NCBI GenBank assembly: GCA_947384055.1 | Contig: CANDFO010000037.1 | Location: 1-22,227 of the forward strand | Reading direction: 5' to 3' | Origin: an uncultured Flavonifractor sp. | Lineage (GTDB): Bacteria > Bacillota > Clostridia > Oscillospirales > Oscillospiraceae | DNA length: 22,227 nucleotides | Shown here: positions 6,341 to 12,772 of the stretch, piece after piece | How the letters are laid out: each line of letters begins with the position of its first letter | How positions within the stretch are numbered: the stretch's first letter is position 1 | The notes under the pieces: model-generated | The model's database searches: none | What the model was told of the DNA's origin: nothing | The model's input: only the letters and a program-made list of their open reading frames with translations | Made by a program: the position numbers and the translations under genes

Positions 6341-6931
6341 ATGAGAGCGTTTTATGAAAAGTATGTGGCGCTGCCCATAGACAAGGGGCTTTTATGCTTG
6401 GAGCGGGGAGATATTACCGTCCCGTATTTTTGCTATCCTGTCAATGCGGAGCCGATAGGATTGGAAGGGTGTATTTTATATTGCTTTTTACCGGAGTATG
6501 GAGAGATGGTATTTGCCTGCAACCCGGAAAGCTGTGCAGACCAGAATGTTTACCCGTTAGCGGCAAATTTTGAGGATTTCATCCGTCTGATTTTAGCGTG
6601 TGGCACCGCTAATCCAGTGGAGCAAATCATCTGGATGGACAAGAGCAAATTTGAAGAACACATGGCAAATGAAGAAAAAATTTTAACAGACGAGCAGAAA
6701 GCAGCGGCGCAGCGGCTCCAGCGTGAATTAGGTCTGCTGCCAATGGAAAATCCGTTTGAATACGTCAAGGCAGTTCAAAAAGATTTTGATGGCAGTAACA
6801 TACAGTACAGGGATGAATATTATGAGGCGACAGGTTTAGAGAACCCCAAAGGGGCGGCCACCCTTGACAAAGCTCAAGATGAATTCGGGTCTGTCACAGT
6901 GAAAATTTACAGAAAAATTGACAAAGCCTGA
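6341..6931 (+). CDS. Uncharacterised 196-residue protein, AT-richer than neighbours
   Basis: I do not recognise this protein with confidence. It is soluble, acidic and without signal peptide or membrane segments. Stretches such as NFEDFIRLILACGTANPVEQ, preceded by a beta-rich half (GLEGCILYCFLPEYGEMVFACNP), recall SMI1/KNR4 (SUKH) type immunity proteins, but this is a weak resemblance. ATG 6341 is chosen because TGGAGG lies at 6329-6334; ATG 6317 has no ribosome binding site. The coding sequence uses many A/T third positions (TTT, TTA, AAA), unlike the GC-rich genes on both sides. It has its own promoter, and hairpins plus a dispersed repeat follow it. All this suggests a later arrival. No toxin partner is seen nearby. 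Confidence 0.8.
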   Translation: MRAFYEKYVALPIDKGLLCLERGDITVPYFCYPVNAEPIGLEGCILYCFLPEYGEMVFACNPESCADQNVYPLAANFEDFIRLILACGTANPVEQIIWMDKSKFEEHMANEEKILTDEQKAAAQRLQRELGLLPMENPFEYVKAVQKDFDGSNIQYRDEYYEATGLENPKGAATLDKAQDEFGSVTVKIYRKIDKA

Positions 6932-7006
6932 TAATTCTGCCCTTGCCCCTCTGTCCAGCAGACCCGTTTAATGAAAGCGCCACAGCGGATAACACAGTAT
7001 AAAAAG

Positions 7007-7037
7007 GACAGGGCAGACCATTGTAATCTGCTTTGTC
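7007..7037 (+). other. Hairpin downstream of the orphan gene
   Basis: GACAGGGCAGA (7007-7017) pairs with TCTGCTTTGTC (7027-7037), with two positions that are G-U in plus-strand RNA. It lies 75 bases after the stop at 6931 and is a diverged duplicate of the better hairpin at 7238-7280; the loop and stem core (GGCAGACCA-TGTAATCTGC) are shared. The two flank repeat R1 copy 2 as direct repeats. Confidence 0.6.
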
Positions 7038-7046
7038 TCAGTCTGT

Positions 7047-7237
7047 CGAAAAACCTCTTCCACGGGAAAGCCTCGCAGAGTTTTGCCGCCTAAAGGCGGC
7101 AAAATAAAGTCAAAATCGGTCATTTTCGGGGACATGTGCCTCGAAAATGACACATCTCGGCCTGCAAGTGTGCCCAAAGGGTGCGCGCAGCAGGCCGTAT
7201 CCCGTTTGTCAAAAAAGGCCGGAGGCCTTTTTTGACA
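7047..7237 (-). repeat. Long structured dispersed repeat R1, copy 2 (inverted)
   Basis: This is the reverse-complement partner of 692-882, also exactly 191 bp. The terminal hairpin 7207-7220 / 7224-7237 keeps its 14-bp stem by a compensatory change: TGTCG...CGACA in copy 1 is TGTCA...TGACA here. Its 3-base loop is inverted relative to copy 1. It fills most of the 366-bp gap between the orphan gene and the CPBP gene. Confidence 0.85.
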
Positions 7238-7284
7238 GGCTCGAACAAGGCAGACCACTGTAATCTGCCTTGTCCGAGCCTTTT
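7238..7284 (+). terminator. Intrinsic terminator-like hairpin
   Basis: GGCTCG-A-ACAAGGCAGA (7238-7254) pairs with TCTGCCTTGT-C-CGAGCC (7264-7280) with a single mismatch, and TTTT follows at 7281-7284. It would stop plus-strand transcription from the orphan gene before it runs into the minus-strand CPBP gene. Confidence 0.7.
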
Positions 7285-7297
7285 CTGCGCACAGGTT

Positions 7298-8266
7298 CTA
7301 ATTTCCAGGGAAATCAATCAGGAATGAGACGGCTTCCAGCAGGGCCAGGAGGCAGAAAAAGAGCATACCGGGATTTTCAAAAAACAGCCGCCAGGTGCGC
7401 CCGGGGGACAGCCCCAGGCGGCCCGGCCCGAAGCGCAGCTCCCGACGGAGGGCGGCCAGAAACACGACCCCCAGGAGGATCGAGCCCAGCACCAGTGTTC
7501 CCAGCAGCTGTTCCCCCCGCTCTCCCAGCAGTCCCAGCAGGGGAGAAACTCCGGTGGCAATCACATTTACCATGGCGTGGAGGACGATTGTCTGCCACAG
7601 GCAGCCGGTCCGCAGGACGATATAGCCAAAGACCGCGCCCAGGGCAAAGGCGTACAGAAATTGGTTGAAATTCCCGTGAAACAGCCCAAAGCACAGGGCC
7701 GAGGCCAGCACCGCAAACAGGTCCCCATAGGGCCGCAGACGGTCCAGCAGGAGCCGCCGGAACATGAATTCTTCCGTAATTGGGGCAATGACACATCCCA
7801 GCAGCAGGTTGAGGCCCACGGGATAATTCTGAATGCTGTCTACGGGATTGGTGACAGGCTGTCCCCGGAGGAGCTCTGCCAGCGACAGCAGGAGCAGCGT
7901 TATGCTGTTGGCCAGGTAAAGTACGGACAGGCCGATGAAATACGCCTGGAAAAACCGGGCAGGTCCCAGAGGCCGCTTGGGTGCGGCAACAGGGGGCGCC
8001 TCCGCGGAGCCGGCCACCGCGCAGAATACCGGAAAGCCAACCCCGTACACCGACAGCACCGACAGTCCCCAGAGGAATACCGCCCTGTGCATCAGACCGG
8101 GGGCCAGCCGGCCGGTCAGAAAAATCGCCAAAATCTGAACGGTCAGGGCCGACGCCGCCTGACCGAACAGCGCCCATCCCAGACGTGAAAAATGCTGGCA
8201 GTGGCTTCGCAGGGCGTGGGCTTCCTCTGCCGAACGCCGGGAAAGTCCAGGGTCATAGACGCCCAC
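7298..8266 (-). CDS. CPBP family intramembrane metalloprotease
   Basis: A 322-residue polytopic membrane protein of the CPBP/Abi (Rce1-like) group, intramembrane proteases of largely unknown substrate in bacteria. The three signature motifs are present: E165-E166-xxx-R170 (EEFMFR), F193-xxx-H197 (FGLFH), and H230-xxx-N234 (HAMVN), so the active site looks complete. Around eight hydrophobic segments are visible. The start is GTG at 8266, eight bases after AGGAGG; the frame is open up to 8503, but that extension crosses the promoter and has no membrane character. The stop codon TAG lies inside the sequence CAGGTTCTAA, the end signature of the AGAACCTG repeat family. It is monocistronic on this strand, with its promoter at 8306-8334. 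Confidence 0.9.
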   Translation of the reverse strand: MGVYDPGLSRRSAEEAHALRSHCQHFSRLGWALFGQAASALTVQILAIFLTGRLAPGLMHRAVFLWGLSVLSVYGVGFPVFCAVAGSAEAPPVAAPKRPLGPARFFQAYFIGLSVLYLANSITLLLLSLAELLRGQPVTNPVDSIQNYPVGLNLLLGCVIAPITEEFMFRRLLLDRLRPYGDLFAVLASALCFGLFHGNFNQFLYAFALGAVFGYIVLRTGCLWQTIVLHAMVNVIATGVSPLLGLLGERGEQLLGTLVLGSILLGVVFLAALRRELRFGPGRLGLSPGRTWRLFFENPGMLFFCLLALLEAVSFLIDFPGN

Positions 8267-8285
8267 AGGCCGCACCTCCTCTGTG

Positions 8286-8297
8286 CAGGTTCTAATT
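8286..8297 (-). repeat. 12-bp repeat-end signature, direct repeat of 7292-7303
   Basis: CAGGTTCTAATT occurs at 8286-8297 in the CPBP leader and again at 7292-7303 across the CPBP stop codon, in direct orientation. CAGGTTCT is the terminal sequence of the elements at 11442-11531 and 15846-16012, so these may be element footprints bracketing the gene. Confidence 0.5.
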
Positions 8298-8305
8298 GCC
8301 CTTTG

Positions 8306-8334
8306 ATTATACCAGCTCTGTACCGCTTCCGCAA
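8306..8334 (-). promoter_or_regulatory. SigmaA-type promoter of the CPBP gene
   Basis: Read on the minus strand: TTGCGG (8334-8329), a 17-bp spacer, and a perfect TATAAT (8311-8306), about 40 bp upstream of the GTG start. The 318-bp gap 8267-8584 holds this promoter, a diverged repeat fragment near 8370-8412 (AGAGCCTG and CGCCGCAGGGCGGAAA, shared with 20422-20584), and the AKR promoter. Confidence 0.8.
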
Positions 8335-8519
8335 GAGAGCGGGGAGAAAGCGCCCGTCCGCCTGCACGTCTCAGAGCCTGCTCACAGCTTTTTCGCCGCA
8401 GGGCGGAAATTCGCGCCGCGGGGGGACAGGCGGCCGCTTTTCTCCAGTCGTTTTGACCATCGTGGTAAATAGGCATTGTGGAAAAGACAAAGAATTCCAT
8501 CATTTTCTATCCAAAGCTC

Positions 8520-8550
8520 TTGACATGGAGCGCACTCCAGGTGCTATGAT
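8520..8550 (+). promoter_or_regulatory. MerR-type promoter with 19-bp spacer and operator dyad
   Basis: TTGACA (8520-8525) and TATGAT (8545-8550) are separated by 19 bp rather than 17, the hallmark of promoters activated by MerR-family DNA distortion. The spacer contains the perfect dyad TGGAG-CGCA-CTCCA (8526-8539), like the sites of the AdhR/NmlR branch. The MerR gene at 9754 in the same operon is the obvious regulator. Confidence 0.85.
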
Positions 8551-8584
8551 ACAAAGGATATGATAAAAAAGGAGTGCTGCATAC

Positions 8585-9733
8585 ATGCGTTACCGCATAT
8601 TGGGCCGTACCGGGCTTCAGGTCAGTGAAATCGGCATGGGCTGCGAGGGATTTGTGGATAAATCCTATGAGCAGGTCCGGGCTTTTGTGGATTTTATGGA
8701 AGAGGCGGGAGTCAACTGTATTGACCTCTACACTTCCAACCCGGAGGTGCGCGCCAACCTCGGCCGGGCCCTGGCGGGCCGACGGGAGCGTTTTGTGCTT
8801 CAGGCCCATCTGTGCTCGGTATGGGAAAACGGTCAATACAAGCGCACGCGGGATATCAAAAAGGTTAAGGCGGGGTTTCAGGAGCAGCTGCGGCTGCTGA
8901 ACACCCGCCATGCGGAAATCGGCATGATTCACTACGTGGATTCCCTGGCGGACTGGAGGGAAATCGCCGGCGGTCCGGTGCTGGAGTACGCCCTGGAGCT
9001 GAAGCGGTCGGGAGTGGTCGGCGCCGTGGGCCTGTCCAGCCATAATCCGGAAGTGGCGCTGGAGGCGGCGAACTCCGGGCACATAGACGTGCTGATGTTC
9101 AGCGTCAACCCCTGCTATGACCTCCAGCCCGCCAGCGAGGATGTGGAGGAGCTCTGGGCGGAGAAAAACTACGAGGCCCCTCTGGTCAACATGGACCCCC
9201 AGCGTCAGGCCCTCTATGAGACCTGCCAGCGGCTGGGGGTAGGCATTACGGTCATGAAGGCTCTGGGCGGCGGGGACCTCCTCAGCGCGGAGCTCTCTCC
9301 CGCCGGAAAAGCCCTCACCCTGTATCAGTGCATTCACTATGCGCTCACCCGTCCGGCGGTGGCCAGCGTGCTGGCCGGGGCCCGCACGCTGGAGGAGCTG
9401 CGCGCCAGCGTGGGATATGCGGATGCCTCGGAGGAGGAACGAGATTACGCCAAAGCTCTGGCCGCTCTGCCCAAGCTCAGCTGGGTGGGGCACTGCATGT
9501 ACTGCGGCCACTGCGCCCCCTGCCCGGCGGGGATTGACGTGGCGTCGGTGACAAAATTCCTCAACCTGTGCAGAGCTCAGGGTTCCGTCCCGGAGACCGT
9601 GCGGGAGCACTACGCCCTTCTCCCCCACAGGGCGGGCGCGTGCCTGGCCTGCGGCGCCTGTGAGACCCGCTGTCCCTTCGGCGTACCCATCATGGAAAAT
9701 ATGAAACAGGCGGCGGCCCTGTTCGGTACATAA
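8585..9733 (+). CDS. Aldo/keto reductase-fold protein with two C-terminal 4Fe-4S motifs
   Basis: A 382-residue protein with an AKR TIM barrel (about 1-290) followed by a ferredoxin-like tail. The tail has two four-cysteine sets, C304-C307-C310-C313 and C353-C356-C359-C363, each ending in CP as in 4Fe-4S ferredoxins. The N-terminus RILGRTGLQVSEIGMG is typical AKR. Of the classical catalytic tetrad, D47 and H116 are present, but the Tyr position (D+5) is N52 and the Lys position appears to be H75. Ordinary NADPH-dependent carbonyl reduction is therefore doubtful, and electron transfer through the clusters may matter more. ATG 8585 follows AAAGGAG. The next gene, 20 bases downstream, is a MerR regulator, and the shared promoter is MerR-type. 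This points to an inducible stress response, perhaps to electrophiles or aldehydes (inference). Confidence 0.92.
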   Translation: MRYRILGRTGLQVSEIGMGCEGFVDKSYEQVRAFVDFMEEAGVNCIDLYTSNPEVRANLGRALAGRRERFVLQAHLCSVWENGQYKRTRDIKKVKAGFQEQLRLLNTRHAEIGMIHYVDSLADWREIAGGPVLEYALELKRSGVVGAVGLSSHNPEVALEAANSGHIDVLMFSVNPCYDLQPASEDVEELWAEKNYEAPLVNMDPQRQALYETCQRLGVGITVMKALGGGDLLSAELSPAGKALTLYQCIHYALTRPAVASVLAGARTLEELRASVGYADASEEERDYAKALAALPKLSWVGHCMYCGHCAPCPAGIDVASVTKFLNLCRAQGSVPETVREHYALLPHRAGACLACGACETRCPFGVPIMENMKQAAALFGT

Positions 9734-9753
9734 CAAAGGAGGCGGTATCCGTT

Positions 9754-10143
9754 TTGACCATTGCAGAGGTAAGCCGGAAGTACGGACTGAGCCCCGATAC
9801 CCTGCGCTACTATGAGCGCATCGGCCTGATCCCGCCGGTACCCCGGACCAAGAGCGGCATCCGGGATTATGACGAGTCCTCCTGCCGGTGGGTGGAGCTG
9901 ATGAAATGTATGCGCTCCGCAGGGGTTCAGATTGAGGCGCTGGCGGAGTATGTGGCCCTGTTTCAGCAGGGCGACGCCACACTGGAGGCGCGCAAGGCTC
10001 TGCTGGCCGGACAGCGGGACCATCTGATGGCGCGCATGTCGGAGATGCAGCAGTCTCTGGACCGCCTCAATGATAAAATTCAGCGATATGAGCAGGGGCT
10101 GATGGCTGCGGAGCAATCAGCGGAACAGGCCTCCCTCTGCTGA
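9754..10143 (+). CDS. MerR-family regulator (AdhR/NmlR-like)
   Basis: A 129-residue regulator. The N-terminal winged HTH reads TIAEVSRKYGLSPDTLRYYERIGLIPP, followed by RDYDESSCRWVELMKCMRSAGVQIEAL, and then a long dimerisation coiled coil (about 75-120). There is no large effector domain and no metal-binding cysteine loop of the mercury or copper type; C129 is the last residue and C47 and C56 lie in the DNA-binding half. The start is TTG 9754 after AAAGGAGG (9735-9742). It shares an operon with the AKR-ferredoxin protein and probably activates the 19-bp-spaced promoter at 8520. The small, effector-domain-free form and the operator sequence both fit the aldehyde/electrophile-sensing AdhR/NmlR branch. 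Confidence 0.92.
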   Translation: MTIAEVSRKYGLSPDTLRYYERIGLIPPVPRTKSGIRDYDESSCRWVELMKCMRSAGVQIEALAEYVALFQQGDATLEARKALLAGQRDHLMARMSEMQQSLDRLNDKIQRYEQGLMAAEQSAEQASLC

Positions 10144-10174
10144 GCGCAGTGTTCGGCGGCAGGTGAACAGCGGA

Positions 10175-10203
10175 TTGACAAATGCGCCGGGTTTCTTTAT
10201 GAT
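10175..10203 (+). promoter_or_regulatory. SigmaA-type promoter of cutC-rimI
   Basis: TTGACA (10175-10180), 17-bp spacer, TATGAT (10198-10203), 30 bp upstream of the cutC ATG. Confidence 0.85.
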
Positions 10204-10232
10204 AATAGTACACAGAAAACAGGAGGCGCGGC

Positions 10233-10994
10233 ATGAAACGTGTATTGCTGGAGGTCTGCTGCGGCAGCGCAGACGACGTTATAGAGGCATATCGGGCGGG
10301 AGCGGACCGGGTGGAGCTCAACAGCGACCTGTTCCACGGCGGGCTGACGCCCACGGCGGGTTCGCTGATTGTGGCCAAGCGGGAGACCGGAATGACCATT
10401 ATGGCCATGGTCCGGCCCAGAGAGGGGGGCTTCTGCTACACTCCGGGGGAGTTTGCCGCAGCGGTAGAGGACGCCAGACTGCTGCTGACCCACGGGGCGG
10501 ACGGGCTGGTATTCGGCTTTCTCCACCAGGACGGGACGCTGGATGCGGAGCGCACCCGCGTTTTGACGCAGCTGGCGCTGGAGGCGGGAAAAGAGGCCGT
10601 GTTCCACCGGGCCATTGACGTGGTCCCCGACTGGCGGGAGGCCCTGGATATCCTGGCTGAGCTGGGCGTAACCCGCGTCCTCACCAGCGGACAGGCCCCC
10701 GATGTGTCCCAGGCCGCGGACACCATTCGGGAAATGATCGCCTACGCCGCTGGGCGCATTCAGATTCTTCCCGGCGCGGGGATCACCGCCCGGAATATGG
10801 ACCGGGTAATCGCGGAGAGTGGCTGCACCCAGATTCACCTGGCAGCTCACCGGGTTCAATATGATACCTCCGTCAATAATAACCGCTCCATCTATTACGG
10901 CGGATGCCTCTATCCTCCGGAGGACCGGTACAGCCTGATTGACCGGGCTTATATCGCCGGGCTGACGGAGCGGCTGAGCGGGGCGGCAGAATGA
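10233..10994 (+). CDS. cutC: CutC family protein (copper homeostasis annotation)
   Basis: A 253-residue TIM-barrel protein of the CutC family. The N-terminal signature LLEVCCGSADDVIEAYRAGADRVEL, the GGLTPTAG loop, the MVRPREGGFCYTPGE block, the DGLVFGFLHQDGTLD strand and HRAIDVVPDW are all recognisable. CutC was named from copper tolerance in E. coli, but the direct role is disputed and an enzymatic activity is not established. ATG 10233 has AGGAGG 8-13 bases before it. The last four bases (ATGA) overlap the rimI start, so the two are translationally coupled. Nothing in the surroundings, such as a copper pump or chaperone, points to copper. Confidence 0.94.
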   Translation: MKRVLLEVCCGSADDVIEAYRAGADRVELNSDLFHGGLTPTAGSLIVAKRETGMTIMAMVRPREGGFCYTPGEFAAAVEDARLLLTHGADGLVFGFLHQDGTLDAERTRVLTQLALEAGKEAVFHRAIDVVPDWREALDILAELGVTRVLTSGQAPDVSQAADTIREMIAYAAGRIQILPGAGITARNMDRVIAESGCTQIHLAAHRVQYDTSVNNNRSIYYGGCLYPPEDRYSLIDRAYIAGLTERLSGAAE

Positions 10995-11467
10995 AGTACC
11001 GTCTGGTGCCTATGGACAGATCCCACCTGCCCCAAGTGGCGGCCATTGAGCGGGCGTGCTTTGCGCACCCCTGGCCGGAGACCATGCTGGAGCAGGAGCT
11101 GTACAACGACATGCTCTCTCTGGTGGCCGCCGAGGGCGAGGACGGCACGGTGCTGGGATACGGGGAGGTCCGGGCCGTTCTGGACGAGGGAACGCTGGAG
11201 AAAATCGCCGTGGCCCCCGCCTTTCGCCGCCAGGGAGTGGCCGAGGCCATTCTCCGGGCCTATCTGCGGTTCGGTGCGTCCCACCTGGCCTTTTTGACGC
11301 TGGAGGTCCGGGAGAGCAACGCCCCTGCTATCGCTCTCTATGAAAAGCTGGGCTTTCAGGTGGTGGGCCGCCGGAAAAATTACTACCGGGAACTCCACGA
11401 GGATGCCCTGCTGATGACCGTGGAGTTTCACCGGGATGAACTTAGAACCTGTATTCACAACCGTTGA
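10991..11467 (+). CDS. rimI: Ribosomal-protein-alanine N-acetyltransferase-like GNAT
   Basis: A 158-residue GNAT acetyltransferase. The order of motifs matches RimI: SHLPQVAAIERACFAHPWPE, the acetyl-CoA loop VAPAFRRQGVAEAIL, then LEVRESNAPAIALYEKLGF and RRKNYYRELHEDALLM. RimI acetylates the N-terminal alanine of ribosomal protein S18 in E. coli, and in many bacteria its gene sits with the tRNA t6A genes; here tsaD follows. The start overlaps cutC by ATGA. The last eight codons (LRTCIHNR) and the stop are encoded by the end of a dispersed element beginning at 11442. Thus the native C-terminus was replaced or extended, just after the catalytic fold. tsaB and tsaE, often partners in such clusters, are absent from the window. 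Confidence 0.9.
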   Translation: MKYRLVPMDRSHLPQVAAIERACFAHPWPETMLEQELYNDMLSLVAAEGEDGTVLGYGEVRAVLDEGTLEKIAVAPAFRRQGVAEAILRAYLRFGASHLAFLTLEVRESNAPAIALYEKLGFQVVGRRKNYYRELHEDALLMTVEFHRDELRTCIHNR

Positions 11468-11531
11468 ACACCGTCTGAGCGGTCTTTTTCCCGCCCATCC
11501 AGCATTCCCCGATTATGAATACAGGTTCTTA
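11442..11531 (+). repeat. AGAACCTG-family MITE-like element, internally deleted copy
   Basis: A 90-bp element has imperfect terminal inverted repeats (TTAGAACCTGTATTCACAAC against the complement of GATTATGAATACAGGTTCTTA). Read against the reverse complement of 15846-16012, it matches at both ends and lacks roughly 77 internal bases, the junction falling in CCCGCC. It is inserted at the 3' end of rimI, 25 bp before tsaD. Confidence 0.85.
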
Positions 11532-11555
11532 CTTTAGGAAAAGAGCTGAGGCCTT

Positions 11556-12566
11556 TTGCATATTCTAGCTGTGGAATCCTCCTGTGACGAGACCGCCGTG
11601 GCGGTGGTCCGGGACGGCCGGACTGTTTTGTCCGATATCATCGCCTCGCAAGCGGACATGCACGCCATTTACGGCGGCGTAGTGCCGGAGATCGCCTCCC
11701 GCAAGCACATCGAGGTCATTGCCGGACTGTCCGCCCAGGCGTTGACCCGGGCATGCGTGACAAAGGAGGACCTCAACGCGGTAGCCGTCACCTATGCGCC
11801 GGGGCTGATCGGAGCGGTGCTGGTGGGGGTGAATTTCGCCAAGGCCGCCGCCTTTGCCCTGGATGTGCCCCTGGTGCCCGTCCATCATGTGCGGGGACAT
11901 ATTGCCGCCAACTATATCGCCCACCCGGACCTGGAGCCCCCGTTTGTGTGCCTGTGCGTGTCCGGAGGAAACACCCTGATTGTAGACGTGCGGGGATATA
12001 CGGACATGGAGATTATGGGGGCCACCAGGGACGACGCCGCCGGAGAATGCTTTGACAAGGCTGCCCGCGTGCTGGGCATCGGTTATCCCGGCGGGGCCCC
12101 CATGGACCGGCTGGCCCGGGGGGGAGACAGCCGTCGCTACACACTGCCCAGGGCCCATGTGGACGGCGCCCCGCTGGACATGTCCTTTTCAGGGCTGAAA
12201 ACAGCGGTGGTCAACCTGGTCCACAACGCCCGGCAGAAGGGGGAAGAACTGGATCTGCCGGGACTGGCCGCCTCCTTTGCGGCGGCGGTCAGCGATACTC
12301 TGGTTCCCCGCACCATGGAGGCGGCAAGGCTGACCGGCTACGGCAAGGTGGCGGTGGCCGGCGGTGTGGCCGCCAACAGCCGGATCCGGGCGGACCTGGA
12401 GCGGGCCTGCCGCGCGTCCGGGGACAGGCTCTATCTGCCGCCATTGTCTCTGTGCGGCGACAACGGGGCCATGATCGGATGCCAGGGGTACTATGAGTAT
12501 CAGGCAGGCGTGCGGGCTGGCATGGACCTGAACGCCTACGCAAACCGCGATATCAGCGCCGGCTGA
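11556..12566 (+). CDS. tsaD: tRNA t6A37 threonylcarbamoyltransferase TsaD
   Basis: TsaD transfers the threonylcarbamoyl group from threonylcarbamoyl-AMP to A37 of ANN-decoding tRNAs, together with TsaB and TsaE. The 336-residue length is standard. Visible motifs are ILAVESSCDETAVAVV at the start, the metal-binding HHVRGHIAAN (H111 and H115), SGGNTL, DMSFSGLKTAVVN, GGVAANSRIRADL and CGDNGAMIG near the end, so the ASKHA fold is complete. The start is TTG 11556, which gives the family N-terminus (MHILAVESS); a weak GAGG lies four bases upstream. It is probably read from the cutC-rimI promoter, but a MITE-like element sits in the 88-bp gap and could alter expression. A strong terminator follows. 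Confidence 0.96.
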   Translation: MHILAVESSCDETAVAVVRDGRTVLSDIIASQADMHAIYGGVVPEIASRKHIEVIAGLSAQALTRACVTKEDLNAVAVTYAPGLIGAVLVGVNFAKAAAFALDVPLVPVHHVRGHIAANYIAHPDLEPPFVCLCVSGGNTLIVDVRGYTDMEIMGATRDDAAGECFDKAARVLGIGYPGGAPMDRLARGGDSRRYTLPRAHVDGAPLDMSFSGLKTAVVNLVHNARQKGEELDLPGLAASFAAAVSDTLVPRTMEAARLTGYGKVAVAGGVAANSRIRADLERACRASGDRLYLPPLSLCGDNGAMIGCQGYYEYQAGVRAGMDLNAYANRDISAG

Positions 12567-12642
12567 CAGGCGCTTCCTCCGCGTCCCCGGTTCGCCAGGA
12601 GCCGTCCGCCCTTCCGGTACTCCCCGTTTTGACATGTTTTTA

Positions 12643-12687
12643 CCCCCTGGTGCAGGACGTCTGTTTTCCTGCGCCAGGGGGTTTTGT
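12643..12687 (+). terminator. Intrinsic terminator after tsaD
   Basis: CCCCCTGGTGCAGG (12643-12656) pairs with CCTGCGCCAGGGGG (12668-12681), 14 positions with one U-G pair, followed by TTTTGT. Confidence 0.88.
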
Positions 12688-12697
12688 CAATTTGCCA

Positions 12698-12772
12698 GAG
12701 CGGTCCCTGCGGCGATTTTCGCCGCAGGGTTCAAAAGGAGCGATTTGCTCCTTTTGAACCGCTTTGACTATA
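12698..12772 (-). repeat. Dispersed two-hairpin repeat R2, copy 2 (inverted)
   Basis: This is the reverse-complement copy of 934-1008 with the same 75-bp length. By eye the only difference is the loop of the 14-bp hairpin, GATTT in one copy and AAATC in the other when read in the same orientation. It contains the last codons and the stop of the HAD gene. Confidence 0.88.

Noticed and set aside
8267..8503. N-terminal extension of the CPBP protein by 79 residues.
   Set aside because: It covers the promoter at 8306-8334 and a repeat signature, and the GTG at 8266 has a proper ribosome binding site.
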